Shown: positions 24,403 through 32,082 of the stretch, piece after piece | How the letters are laid out: every line of letters starts with the position of its first letter | Numbering within the stretch: the stretch's first letter is position 1 | Source: Desulfobacteraceae bacterium | GTDB lineage: Bacteria > Desulfobacterota > Desulfobacteria > Desulfobacterales > Desulfosalsimonadaceae | DNA: 64,000 bases | Assembly: GCA_003599885.1 (NCBI GenBank) | Contig: QZKW01000003.1 | Span: forward strand, 1 to 64,000 | Reading direction: 5' to 3' | The notes under the pieces: model-generated | Seen by the model: only the letters and a program-made list of their open reading frames with translations | Database searches by the model: none | Told to the model about the DNA's origin: nothing | Program-made: the position numbers and the translations under genes

Positions 24403-25072
24403 CATTGTGGATCTGAACACACCTGAGGCGCGGGGCAAGTCCAGTGACGCCCGTTTCGTCAAAAAAGTTCTGACACCTGATGAGCAGCGGGCCGTGCGGC
24501 GTTCTTCGTGTTCAGATCGCCTGCTGTGGACTTTTTGGGCCGCTAAGGAAACCGCGTACAAGGCGGTCAGCAAAAAATATCCGGATATCTCATCGGCCCC
24601 CAGCCGGTATGATGTGGTTTTGGATCTTGCAGAGAATATGAGTTCTATAACAAATTGGACACCTGGACTAGTGCACACTCCGAAAGGTCCCGTGCCGGTT
24701 CGCGTCATGCATCATGCAGAGTATGTTCATTGCATCGGCGGATATTCCCGATCCGGAAACCTGGACAGTATGGAGTGGGGAATCGGGGGAATTGATTTAC
24801 GCTCCGTTTCCGACGATTTTATGCACTCCTTTTCTGAACGCGAATCCTTTATTGTGCGACGTCTGGCCGCATCAAAAATCGCAGAGATACTCCGTTGCCG
24901 CCCTGAAGATATTTTCATCACACGGCAAACGCATTGCAAAACACAAGACCCGCCGAAGGTATATGTTCAGGGCAGACCGGCAGATCTTGATATCAGCCTG
25001 AGCCATGACGGCCGGTTTGCGGCCTTTGCGATTGCCGATTTTTACCTTTTAAAAAATAAAGGCCTAAAATAA
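24380..25072 (+). CDS. acpS: AcpS-type 4'-phosphopantetheinyl transferase, probable ATT start
   Basis: It attaches phosphopantetheine to the ACP. Motif order is that of AcpS: G-N-D-I-V-D-L, RFVKKVLTPDE, WAAKETAYK, then QGRPADLDISLSHDGRFAAFAI. At about 230 residues it is nearly twice AcpS length; the middle (about 70-185) is an insert I do not recognise. The first ordinary start, GTG 24407, would remove the GND part, including the Mg-binding Asp. In frame upstream there is no ATG, GTG or TTG near, but ATT at 24380 has GGAGAG five bases before it and gives Met-Leu-Asn-Cys-Ala-Gly-Asn-Asp8. In B. subtilis AcpS this Asp is also residue 8. The start is inferred. Confidence 0.75.
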   Translation: MLNCAGNDIVDLNTPEARGKSSDARFVKKVLTPDEQRAVRRSSCSDRLLWTFWAAKETAYKAVSKKYPDISSAPSRYDVVLDLAENMSSITNWTPGLVHTPKGPVPVRVMHHAEYVHCIGGYSRSGNLDSMEWGIGGIDLRSVSDDFMHSFSERESFIVRRLAASKIAEILRCRPEDIFITRQTHCKTQDPPKVYVQGRPADLDISLSHDGRFAAFAIADFYLLKNKGLK

Positions 25073-26214
25073 TGAGGACAACCGTACCCCCCACCGGGGT
25101 CGTGATCAGCGGTTCGGGGATCTGGACCCCCCCGCACATCATCACCAATGACGAGCTGGTGGATGCATACAACCAGTATGCCGGTCAGTTCAATGCCGAA
25201 CATGCAAGGGCCATTGCCGCCGGAAAAATGGAAGAAAAGCCGTTGTCCAGCGCCCGGTTCATTGAAAAAGCATCTGGAATCAAAGCCCGGCATGTGTATT
25301 CAAAAGACGGGATTCTCGACATCCATCGCATGCGGCCGGATTTTCCTGAACGAAGGGAATCGGAGATCAGCCATCAGGCGGAAATCGCCGCAACCGCCGC
25401 CCGCGGGGCCATGGCCGAAGCCGGCAAGACCGCATCGGAGATTGACGCGGTGATTGTTGCCTGCACCTATACCCAGCGGGCCTATCCGGCCATTGCCATT
25501 GAAGTGCAGCACGCCCTGGGTATTGAAAACGGATTCGGGTTTGATATGCTGGGGGCCTGTTCGGCAGCAACCTTCGGCCTGCACCGGGCCTATGACAGCC
25601 TGATGTCCGGTTCCGCCTCATGCGTGCTGGTGCTGCACCCGGAACTGGTCACGCCCCAGGTGGATTACCGGGATCGGGATTCACATTTTATTTTCGGGGA
25701 TGTGGGGGCCGCCATGATTCTGGAACGGGCGGATAGCTGCGCGGGCGGGAAAGGGTTTGATGTACTCGGCGTCCGGGCCATGACCCGGTTTTCAAGCAAT
25801 ATCCGTTCAAATTTCGGACATTTGTCAAATGCTTTCGACGGAGATCCCTTTGCCGGGGACAAACTGTTTCACCAAGCCGGACGAAAGGTGTTTGAAGAAG
25901 TCAGCCCCCTGGCTGCCGGGCACATCAAAGATCATCTGGCCAGTCATGGTATCCGTCCGAACCAGGTCGCCAGATTCTGGCTGCACCAGGCCAATATCAA
26001 CATGAACCGCATGGTGATCAAGCATCTCCTGAACGCAGAGGCAAGGCCGGAAACCGTTCCGATGGTTCTTGATCATTACGGCAACACCGCTTCCGCAGGG
26101 TCCATCGTCGCGTTTCATTTTCACCACCAGAGGATGCAACCAGGGGATATTGGCGTGATCTGTTCGTTTGGGGCCGGTTATTCCGTGTGCAGCCTTATCT
26201 TGCGGAAACGGTAG
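25072..26214 (+). CDS. 3-oxoacyl-ACP synthase III (KAS III/FabH-like)
   Basis: A 380-residue condensing enzyme with the FabH triad Cys163 (MLGACSAATFGL), His305 (FWLHQANIN) and Asn338 (YGNTASAGS). KAS III primes chains using an acyl-CoA and malonyl-ACP. It is about 50 residues longer than E. coli FabH; the extra DAYNQYAGQFNAEHARAIAAGKMEE and the ILDIHRMRPDFPERRE segment sit near the substrate-entry cap, hinting at a non-acetyl primer. Start overlaps the acpS stop (TAATG). It ends the operon; a terminator lies 34 bp downstream. Confidence 0.9.
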   Translation: MRTTVPPTGVVISGSGIWTPPHIITNDELVDAYNQYAGQFNAEHARAIAAGKMEEKPLSSARFIEKASGIKARHVYSKDGILDIHRMRPDFPERRESEISHQAEIAATAARGAMAEAGKTASEIDAVIVACTYTQRAYPAIAIEVQHALGIENGFGFDMLGACSAATFGLHRAYDSLMSGSASCVLVLHPELVTPQVDYRDRDSHFIFGDVGAAMILERADSCAGGKGFDVLGVRAMTRFSSNIRSNFGHLSNAFDGDPFAGDKLFHQAGRKVFEEVSPLAAGHIKDHLASHGIRPNQVARFWLHQANINMNRMVIKHLLNAEARPETVPMVLDHYGNTASAGSIVAFHFHHQRMQPGDIGVICSFGAGYSVCSLILRKR

Positions 26215-26247
26215 GGGAAAAAATCCGAGGATCGGGAATTGGAATTG

Positions 26248-26283
26248 AAAAAGGGGTTCATCTGTAAAGATGAACCCCTTTTT
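26248..26283 (+). terminator. Rho-independent terminator of the fatty-acid cluster
   Basis: A perfect 16-bp stem (AAAAAGGGGTTCATCT and its complement) with a GTAA tetraloop ending in TTTTT. Its symmetry would let it work in either direction. Confidence 0.9.
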
Positions 26284-26288
26284 ATTGA

Positions 26289-26305
26289 ATAAAGGTGGCG
26301 TCCCC
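26289..26305. repeat. Left direct repeat (tRNA-Glu 3' end copy, putative att site)
   Basis: ATAAAGGTGGCGTCCCC occurs here and again at 27294-27310, where it covers the last ten bases (with CCA) of tRNA-Glu plus seven flanking bases. The two copies bracket the toxin-antitoxin segment. This is the usual footprint of tRNA-targeted integration. Confidence 0.65.
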
Positions 26306-26353
26306 CCCTCCACAAAATCATCTGTTTTATTAATCGATAGCCTTAAAAACAAA

Positions 26354-26382
26354 TTGACAATATATCATATCTGACATAATTA
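26354..26382 (+). promoter_or_regulatory. Candidate promoter of the higBA-like pair
   Basis: TTGACA (26354-26359) lies 17 bp before an AT-rich TAATTA (26377-26382). The start site would fall at about the toxin ATG (26390), and there is no Shine-Dalgarno, so the transcript may be leaderless. Confidence 0.4.
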
Positions 26383-26389
26383 TCTATCC

Positions 26390-26734
26390 ATGAGCCCAAA
26401 CGATAAACCACTGGTCTGGATGCACGGGGAAATTTCAACTCCACCATTTTCTGAAATCGCCAGAATTGAAGCAGGCTATTTATTGCGAAAGCTTCAAAAA
26501 GACCTGGATGTCTCCCTCCCCCAATCCAGACCGATGCCGTCCATCGGAATGAACTGCCACGAGTTGAGAATACCCGATGAAAATCTTACGTGGCGAATTG
26601 TTTACAAGATTTACGCGGACGCGATTTTAATTCTTGAAGTGTTTGCCAAAAAAACAGGGCGAACCCCCAAAACCGTCATTGAAACGTGCCAAAAGCGAAT
26701 AAAGCGTTTTGAGATGGATGTGAATAAAGGATGA
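26390..26734 (+). CDS. RelE/HigB-superfamily toxin (Gp49-like)
   Basis: A 114-residue protein of the phage-derived Gp49-like/HigB type: KPLVWMHGE at the N-terminus, RIEAGYLLRKLQ, SRPMPSIGMNCHELRI, then WRIVYKIYADAILILEVFAKKTGRTP, as in ribosome-dependent mRNA interferases of this family. The toxin precedes the antitoxin, as in higBA. The stop and the next start overlap (ATGA). There is no ribosome site before ATG. Lies inside the tRNA-bounded segment. Confidence 0.85.
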   Translation: MSPNDKPLVWMHGEISTPPFSEIARIEAGYLLRKLQKDLDVSLPQSRPMPSIGMNCHELRIPDENLTWRIVYKIYADAILILEVFAKKTGRTPKTVIETCQKRIKRFEMDVNKG

Positions 26735-27048
26735 TAAAAATGGAAAAAGAGAAACAAAAACGCCTTGAAGCCAAAGGCTATAAAATCGGGTCAGCCGCAA
26801 ATTTCCTGGGGTTGAACAGGGAAGAAGAAGAGTATATTGAGCTTAAACTGGCTCTTGGTGAAACCCTGGCTAAACAGCGTAAACAAAAAAACCTGACACA
26901 AATCCAACTCGCCAAATTACTTAAATCAAGCCAGTCTCGCATAGCCAAAATGGAAAACGGCGACCCAACTGTTTCACTGGACCTTCTGGTTAAATCCTTG
27001 CTGGCTATTGGTGCTACCAAGGAAAGCATCGCCAAAGCGTTCCATTAA
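26731..27048 (+). CDS. HigA-like XRE-family antitoxin
   Basis: A 105-residue helix-turn-helix protein: the HTH is ETLAKQRKQKNLTQIQLAKLLKSSQSRIAKMENGD (about 50-84), preceded by a charged N-terminal helix that would bind the toxin. It should neutralise HigB and repress the pair. ATG 26731 overlaps the toxin stop; ATG 26740 is an alternative start. Confidence 0.88.
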   Translation: MIKMEKEKQKRLEAKGYKIGSAANFLGLNREEEEYIELKLALGETLAKQRKQKNLTQIQLAKLLKSSQSRIAKMENGDPTVSLDLLVKSLLAIGATKESIAKAFH

Positions 27049-27226
27049 AACCAAAAAACCTAAAAAGGTGCCGTTTGTCAAAACATTTGAATCCGATGGA
27101 ACGGAAATTCAGTTTCTGGGCTTGGAACATTTGCGGGCGGTGTTGGAGAAGGGATTACCCCATCCAAAAGGTAAGGTAATTGAACTGGCGCAAATAGGCA
27201 GCGAGTTGAAGGAAAAAGCAGTTTAA
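27008..27226 (+). CDS. Small hypothetical protein behind the antitoxin
   Basis: A possible 72-residue product starting at TTG 27008, in a different frame from the last 41 bp of the antitoxin. After a Lys/Arg-rich start, the segment KTFESDGTEIQFLGLEHLRAVLEKG...KGKVIELAQIGSELKEKAV looks like genuine folded protein, perhaps the tail of a broken gene. I recognise no family and there is no clear ribosome site. It may be a third component of the locus or debris from integration. Confidence 0.35.
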   Translation: MVLPRKASPKRSIKTKKPKKVPFVKTFESDGTEIQFLGLEHLRAVLEKGLPHPKGKVIELAQIGSELKEKAV

Positions 27227-27300
27227 AATGAAAAAGCCGTCAAAGGAGCCGTCCACTCCCTTATCGGCTAATTCAATATCACATAACTACTTGATAAAGG

Positions 27301-27378
<78 letters not shown>

Positions 27379-27407
27379 GCAATCAGTATTATCAGTTAAA
27401 AATTATA

Positions 27408-27483
27408 TGGTGGGCCGTATTGGATTCGAACCAATGACTCTCTCCTTAAAAGGGAGATACTCTACCTGCTGAGTTAACGGCCC
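27408..27483 (-). tRNA. tRNA-Lys (TTT)
   Basis: Cloverleaf with GGGCCGT acceptor, anticodon loop CTTTTAA, T-arm ATTGGTTCGAATCCAAT, discriminator A and encoded CCA. It lies 29 bp upstream of tRNA-Glu on the same strand, so they are likely one transcript. Confidence 0.96.
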
Positions 27484-27658
27484 TAAGCATTGATGATTAT
27501 CAAATCGCAACTATCCGCAACAGCCATATAAAGTGCATTTGATATATGCTTACGGATCTTATGTCAATAAAAAAAACCGGCCAATTTATTTTTTTTATGT
27601 TGTCCGGGGTGGGAAGGACTCGCATGGCATGCAACCCGCCACGGTTGACAGAATCACC

Positions 27659-28336
27659 CTATCCTGCGATTTTTTCACTGGCCAGACTAAAGTACATGGA
27701 ATCCGGAAATTCTTTAACAAGCCTCGCAAACGCTTCTTTTGCCTGATCCGGTTTGCCCATTTTTTCATCCATCCGGCCAAGATTAAACAGGGCCTGGTCA
27801 ACCATGGCTGCGTTCTTGTCGGATATGATCATTTCAAAATAACTAGCGGCTTTTTCATAATCTCCTTTTTCCTCATAGGAATAGGCCAGTCCATTTAAAA
27901 TCAAATTATCAAGCCCCGGATCGTCGAATGCGTCCAGCGCTTTGGTATATGCGTTAATGGCCTCATCAAAATTTTTCGTTGAATAACAAGTATCCGCATA
28001 ATAGATCAACGCAGCCTTTCCAGCCCCGGTGGAACCATATTTATCCATGATATCCTTGAAATTCTTTTTCGATTCTTCAAGCGCGGCGGGCGGGGCGTCT
28101 TTTTCAATGGCGGCGTATGCCGCCAGGGCTTTTCCGAGCATGATTGCAGCCCGGTCTTCGGTTTTTTTATTAAAATACACCACGCCGGTGATCACCAGAG
28201 CCAGCGCGATGACGCCACAGACTGCCCCTGCGATCTGGCGCTGATATTGTTTTCCAAACTCCAGTATGCGGGTGATAAACTCTAAAAACGGATCCGGTTC
28301 TTCCAGCAATTCCTTACGGGATTTTTCTTCAATCAT
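27659..28336 (-). CDS. Membrane-anchored tetratricopeptide repeat protein
   Basis: A 225-residue protein with a short cytoplasmic N-terminus, one membrane helix (GAVCGVIALALVITGVVYF, about 37-55) and then TPR-like helices: AALIYYADTCYSTKNFDEAINAYTKAL, NLILNGLAYSYEEKGDYEKAASYFEMI and QALFNLGRMDEKMGKPDQAKEAFARLVKEFP. The layout is that of YfgM-like proteins, which bind periplasmic partners. It has GGAGA before ATG and follows the PfkB gene by 51 bp, perhaps as one operon. Confidence 0.8.
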   Translation of the reverse strand: MIEEKSRKELLEEPDPFLEFITRILEFGKQYQRQIAGAVCGVIALALVITGVVYFNKKTEDRAAIMLGKALAAYAAIEKDAPPAALEESKKNFKDIMDKYGSTGAGKAALIYYADTCYSTKNFDEAINAYTKALDAFDDPGLDNLILNGLAYSYEEKGDYEKAASYFEMIISDKNAAMVDQALFNLGRMDEKMGKPDQAKEAFARLVKEFPDSMYFSLASEKIAG

Positions 28337-28387
28337 GGGTTGTCTCCATTGCAGTCAGTTGCTTGCGTTTTAATGTTATAATATTTT

Positions 28388-29386
28388 TTATGATAGTAAT
28401 TTGCTTATCCGTTCCCATCCGTGTTCCGGTATCTTGGCCCCAACCACCTGGCATACCTCATATCCGCAGGCGGACGCCAGTCTGCCGCTGTGCTCCAGAG
28501 AATACCCGTTGACCAGGCCAAACAAAAACCCGGCTGCCCAGAGGTCGCCTGCGCCGGTGGTGTCTATTGCCTCCTCGCCGTTGCCATGCGGATTAATGAT
28601 TAATTTCTGACCGTCGAAAGCCACCCGGCTGCCTTTGGGGCCGGTTTTCAGCACCGCCAGACCGGCATTTTCAGACAATGCGGCCAATGCCCGTTCTTCA
28701 TCTGCATGTCCGCTGTATGCCATAGCCTCGTCCTCGTTGGCGATCAGAATATCCACATATTCCCTGACAATATCATCTAAAACATCTTTTGATTCTTCCA
28801 CCACATTAAAACTGGCCAGATCCAGGCTGATCAGGGCGCCCGCGTTTTTGGCTGATGCTAGCACCGCCGCCATTAAAGCGCGGTTAAACAGAAGATACCC
28901 TTCCACATGAACAATGGCCGCGTCCTGAAAGCATTTCAGGGTGATTTCATCCGGCCGCAATTCGGCTGATGCGCCCAGATAGGTGAACATAGACCGCTGG
29001 GCGTCGGGGGTAATCACGGAAAGCACGCATCCTGTGGGATTTTTGCCGTAAAAAAGGACGGACTGAACATGGTTTCTGTTCAGGTCCTGAGCAAAAAACT
29101 CACCCAGCTCATCCTCGCCCAATTTGCCCACAAACCGGGCAAGTCCGCCCAGCTTGCCCACCCCGACTGCTGTATTACATGCTGATCCGCCAGACACCAA
29201 CGCCGGCGCGACGGTAGTCTGCGCGATCAGCCGGCCAATATAGCCTTGATCCACCAGATTCATTCCGCCTTTTTCAACACCCAGCCGGTCGATAAACGCA
29301 TCCGGCTCCTTTGCAAGCATGTCCACCAGCGCCGACCCCACACATACAATGGTTTTTCTGTTTTTATCAATTGTGAATTCGCCCAT
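28388..29386 (-). CDS. PfkB-family sugar/nucleoside kinase (adenosine kinase-like)
   Basis: A 332-residue ribokinase-fold kinase. Signature 1 is GGSACNTAVGVGKLGGLARFVGKLGEDELG (about 66-95) and signature 2 is DTTGAGDLWAAGFLFG with the catalytic Asp of TGAGD and anion hole. The N-terminal VCVGSALVDMLAKEPD segment fits the adenosine-kinase branch; the substrate is unproven. ATG 29386 has AAAAAGG upstream and is preferred over a GTG seven codons earlier. Confidence 0.85.
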   Translation of the reverse strand: MGEFTIDKNRKTIVCVGSALVDMLAKEPDAFIDRLGVEKGGMNLVDQGYIGRLIAQTTVAPALVSGGSACNTAVGVGKLGGLARFVGKLGEDELGEFFAQDLNRNHVQSVLFYGKNPTGCVLSVITPDAQRSMFTYLGASAELRPDEITLKCFQDAAIVHVEGYLLFNRALMAAVLASAKNAGALISLDLASFNVVEESKDVLDDIVREYVDILIANEDEAMAYSGHADEERALAALSENAGLAVLKTGPKGSRVAFDGQKLIINPHGNGEEAIDTTGAGDLWAAGFLFGLVNGYSLEHSGRLASACGYEVCQVVGAKIPEHGWERISKLLS

Positions 29387-29465
29387 TTTTACCTTTTTTT
29401 CGTACACATTTGCCAGGACTGCCGGAATCCGGCCGCGCAGTTACGCCGTGATTCTTCTATCGCCA

Positions 29466-29942
29466 TTACCAGACCATGCTCTTATGTATCCAGCCTTCAT
29501 CGCCATCAGTGTGTTGGATATGCAGCCATTCCCCTTTTCGCTCCAGCACTTTGAAAGGAACCCCTTTCACTGCTTTAAAAATGATATCGCCGTTGGTGGT
29601 GGGAGTTGCCCGGACGTTGCATTCGGTTTTTGGGATGGCGACCACCGCGTCGACATCGGACAGCAGATCCATCTGAATCCAGCCCATGGTGCCTTCATAA
29701 TCCTTAATATAATACCATGTGCCTGTTTTATCTTTATCCACAACTTCCAGGGGCGCGTATTTCTCCACCTGCCACAGCACTTCATAACTGGCGCCGGGGC
29801 CGGAGCGGATATTCGCGACATCCCTGTTGACCGACATTCGAGCGGCCTGGGCGTCGCTGATTGAAAAAAATACACCTGAAAACATGACGATCAAAATAAC
29901 CAGTCCCCATTTCCAACAATTTTTCTGTACGCCAAAATTCAT
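29466..29942 (-). CDS. Exported protein with two SH3b domains
   Basis: A 158-residue protein with a signal peptide (WGLVILIVMFSGVFFSISDAQA) and two bacterial SH3 repeats, each with the RSGPG/RATPT turn and a GW(I) ending: VNRDVANIRSGPGASYEVLW...MGWIQMD and ECNVRATPTTNGDIIF...EGWIHKS. Such domains bind cell-wall peptides. There is no catalytic domain. GAGGAG precedes ATG. It is 26 bp downstream of nothing on its strand except the VWA gene's stop at 29968, so it may be the third gene of the MoxR-VWA group. Confidence 0.82.
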   Translation of the reverse strand: MNFGVQKNCWKWGLVILIVMFSGVFFSISDAQAARMSVNRDVANIRSGPGASYEVLWQVEKYAPLEVVDKDKTGTWYYIKDYEGTMGWIQMDLLSDVDAVVAIPKTECNVRATPTTNGDIIFKAVKGVPFKVLERKGEWLHIQHTDGDEGWIHKSMVW

Positions 29943-29967
29943 GCTGTCTCCTCAAAAGATTAATATG

Positions 29968-31158
29968 TTACGCAGCCATTAAGCGGGCAACCGCCTGTTC
30001 AAGGCCGTCAATGGACAATTCAAACATGGGGAAAATCCGGTTAACGGTGATGATGGACCGGGTATACGGCCACATGCGCTCCGGCACCGGATTCAGCCAC
30101 ACATGGTGCGGAAAAGTATCGGCAAGAAACTTCAACCGGTCAATGCTGGCCAGGCCGCTCCGCTCATGCGCATAGATGGACCCGTCTCTGGCCATCAGCT
30201 CATATGGGGCCATGCTGGCGTCTCCCACCAGAATCAGGCGGGTTTCCGGGTCCTTTCGTGCGAATTCTTCGATGCGCTTGGGTTTCCGGTAACGGGACGG
30301 GTCTTCCCAGACTGCATCATAAATGGTGTTATGGAAAAAATAGGTTTTTACATCTTTAAATTGCGACCTGGCATAATCAAACAAAGTCTGAACGATGGGC
30401 ACATGGGGGTCCATTGACCATCCGCCGTTGTCAATGGCCAGAATCACTTTAAGCCGGTCCCGGATGCCCCGGTCAAACACGATTTCAATTTCTCCGGCGT
30501 TTTTCATGGTCTGATAAATACTGGCATCCACATTGACCTGATCTTTGGGACCGGACGGCACCATATTCCGGAGCTGCTTCAATGCTTCTCCCATCAGGGC
30601 CTGGGTCAGGGGGCCGGAGCGGGAATAGTCCTTGTAACGCCGCTCATTGGCTATCTTGACGGCGGACTTGTTCATGGATGAACCGCCCACCCGCAGCCCT
30701 TCCGGATGATAACCGGAATGGCCCACCGGTGACGTGCCGCCGGTACCGATCCACTTGTTGCCGCCGTCGTGCCGTTCGGTCTGGTCTTTGAGCCGTTCTT
30801 TAAAATATTCCAGTAATTCGTCCGGAGACATGTTTTTTAACTTTTCCGGGTCCATCCCCAAAGCGTCGGCGATTTCCTTTGGATTTTTCAGCCATTCATC
30901 AAGCAGGGCCCTGGCGATCCCGTCCAGTTCGAGCCCTTCAATATCCGGCATTTCCGCGCCTTCAAAACAATGGGCGAAGGTCTGGTCATAACGGTCAAAA
31001 TACCGTTCGCTTTTCACCAGAATCGCCCGGGATGCGGTGTAGAAATCCTCCAGCGACAGGATCAGCCCTTTGCTCAGGGCTTTCTGAAGGGTCAGAAAGG
31101 AGGTGGGGGAAACCGGTATGCCCGCATCCTTTAATTTATAGAAAAAATCCACAAACAT
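29968..31158 (-). CDS. VWA domain-containing CoxE-like protein
   Basis: A 396-residue protein resembling CoxE/VWA partners of MoxR ATPases. The N-terminal half (FVDFFYKLKDAGIPVSPTSFLTLQKAL, then a helical region) is the usual adaptor; the C-terminal VWA begins at KVILAIDNGGWSMDPHV. The metal-site motif DxSxS is altered to DNGGWS, so metal binding may be weakened. ATG 31158 is chosen because it follows the MoxR stop (31160); earlier codons overlap that gene. VWA proteins of this type are thought to guide the ATPase to a client. Confidence 0.8.
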   Translation of the reverse strand: MFVDFFYKLKDAGIPVSPTSFLTLQKALSKGLILSLEDFYTASRAILVKSERYFDRYDQTFAHCFEGAEMPDIEGLELDGIARALLDEWLKNPKEIADALGMDPEKLKNMSPDELLEYFKERLKDQTERHDGGNKWIGTGGTSPVGHSGYHPEGLRVGGSSMNKSAVKIANERRYKDYSRSGPLTQALMGEALKQLRNMVPSGPKDQVNVDASIYQTMKNAGEIEIVFDRGIRDRLKVILAIDNGGWSMDPHVPIVQTLFDYARSQFKDVKTYFFHNTIYDAVWEDPSRYRKPKRIEEFARKDPETRLILVGDASMAPYELMARDGSIYAHERSGLASIDRLKFLADTFPHHVWLNPVPERMWPYTRSIITVNRIFPMFELSIDGLEQAVARLMAA

Positions 31159-31159
31159 A

Positions 31160-32014
31160 TTAAAAAAGTTTCCGGCGATTGGCAATACTCCCGGCTGCCG
31201 CATAATCCTGGCTCTTTTTAAACAGAATGCCCAGGAAGGGGACATCCCCTTTGGCCAGTTGTTTGGCCTTGAAATCCGGGTCTGTGTCCAGAGCGCGGAT
31301 CCAGTTGATCAGCTCCCGGGTGGCGGGTTTTTTTTCCACCACATCAATTTCCCGCAACCGGTAAAATGTACTGATGGCATGTTCCATCAAGTCCGAGGCG
31401 AGATTCGGGAAATGCACACGGATAATGTTGCGCATCATCTTGGGGTCCGGAAACGCGATATGGTGAAAATTGCACCGGCCCAGAAACGGGTCGGACAGGT
31501 CTTTTTTGGCGTTGGATGTAATAATGATGACCGGCCGGTGGATGGCTTTGACGGTTTTGTCGATTTCAATGATGTCGAATTCCATCTGGTCCAGCACATC
31601 GAGCATGTCATCCTGAAAATCCGTGTCTGCTTTGTCGATTTCATCGATCAGGAGGACAGTGCGCCGGTCTGCGGTAAACGCCTGTCCGATTTTGCCCATT
31701 TTGATATAATTTTCAATCTGGCTGACATCCCTTTTTGAATCCCCGAACCGGCTGTCGTTTAACCGGGTGAGGGTGTCATACTGATACAGGGCTTCGATCA
31801 GCTTCATGCTGGATTTCACGTTCAGCACAATCAGCGGCATGCGCAGAGATTCCGCAATGGCATGGGCCAGCATGGTTTTACCCGTGCCCGGTTCGCCTTT
31901 AAGCAGCAAGGGCATTTCAAGTGACATGGTGATGTTGATGATCTTGGCCAGCTCCTCGTCCAGAATATACTTATTGGCGCCTTTAAAGCTTGGATCTTTA
32001 TCTTGTTTTGACAT
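31160..32014 (-). CDS. MoxR-family AAA+ ATPase
   Basis: A 284-residue AAA+ protein with Walker A GEPGTGKTML (39-48), Walker B VLLIDEIDKAD, sensor 1 IIITSNAKKDL and the arginine finger region DPFLGRCNFHH. The MoxR hallmark of an acidic insert around ...FQDDMLDVLDQMEFDI is present. It lies immediately before the VWA gene, the standard MoxR-VWA pair that acts as a chaperone for assembling or activating complexes. The client is unknown. Confidence 0.9.
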   Translation of the reverse strand: MSKQDKDPSFKGANKYILDEELAKIINITMSLEMPLLLKGEPGTGKTMLAHAIAESLRMPLIVLNVKSSMKLIEALYQYDTLTRLNDSRFGDSKRDVSQIENYIKMGKIGQAFTADRRTVLLIDEIDKADTDFQDDMLDVLDQMEFDIIEIDKTVKAIHRPVIIITSNAKKDLSDPFLGRCNFHHIAFPDPKMMRNIIRVHFPNLASDLMEHAISTFYRLREIDVVEKKPATRELINWIRALDTDPDFKAKQLAKGDVPFLGILFKKSQDYAAAGSIANRRKLF

Positions 32015-32082
32015 AACCTTTCCTATAATTAAAAAATTTGAATGTTGTTTTTTGGGTCACCCGTGACCAACTGCCCAGGGCA

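Noticed and set aside
29246-29864. Plus-strand frames opposite the PfkB and SH3b genes
   Set aside because: Shadows of two recognisable proteins on the other strand.
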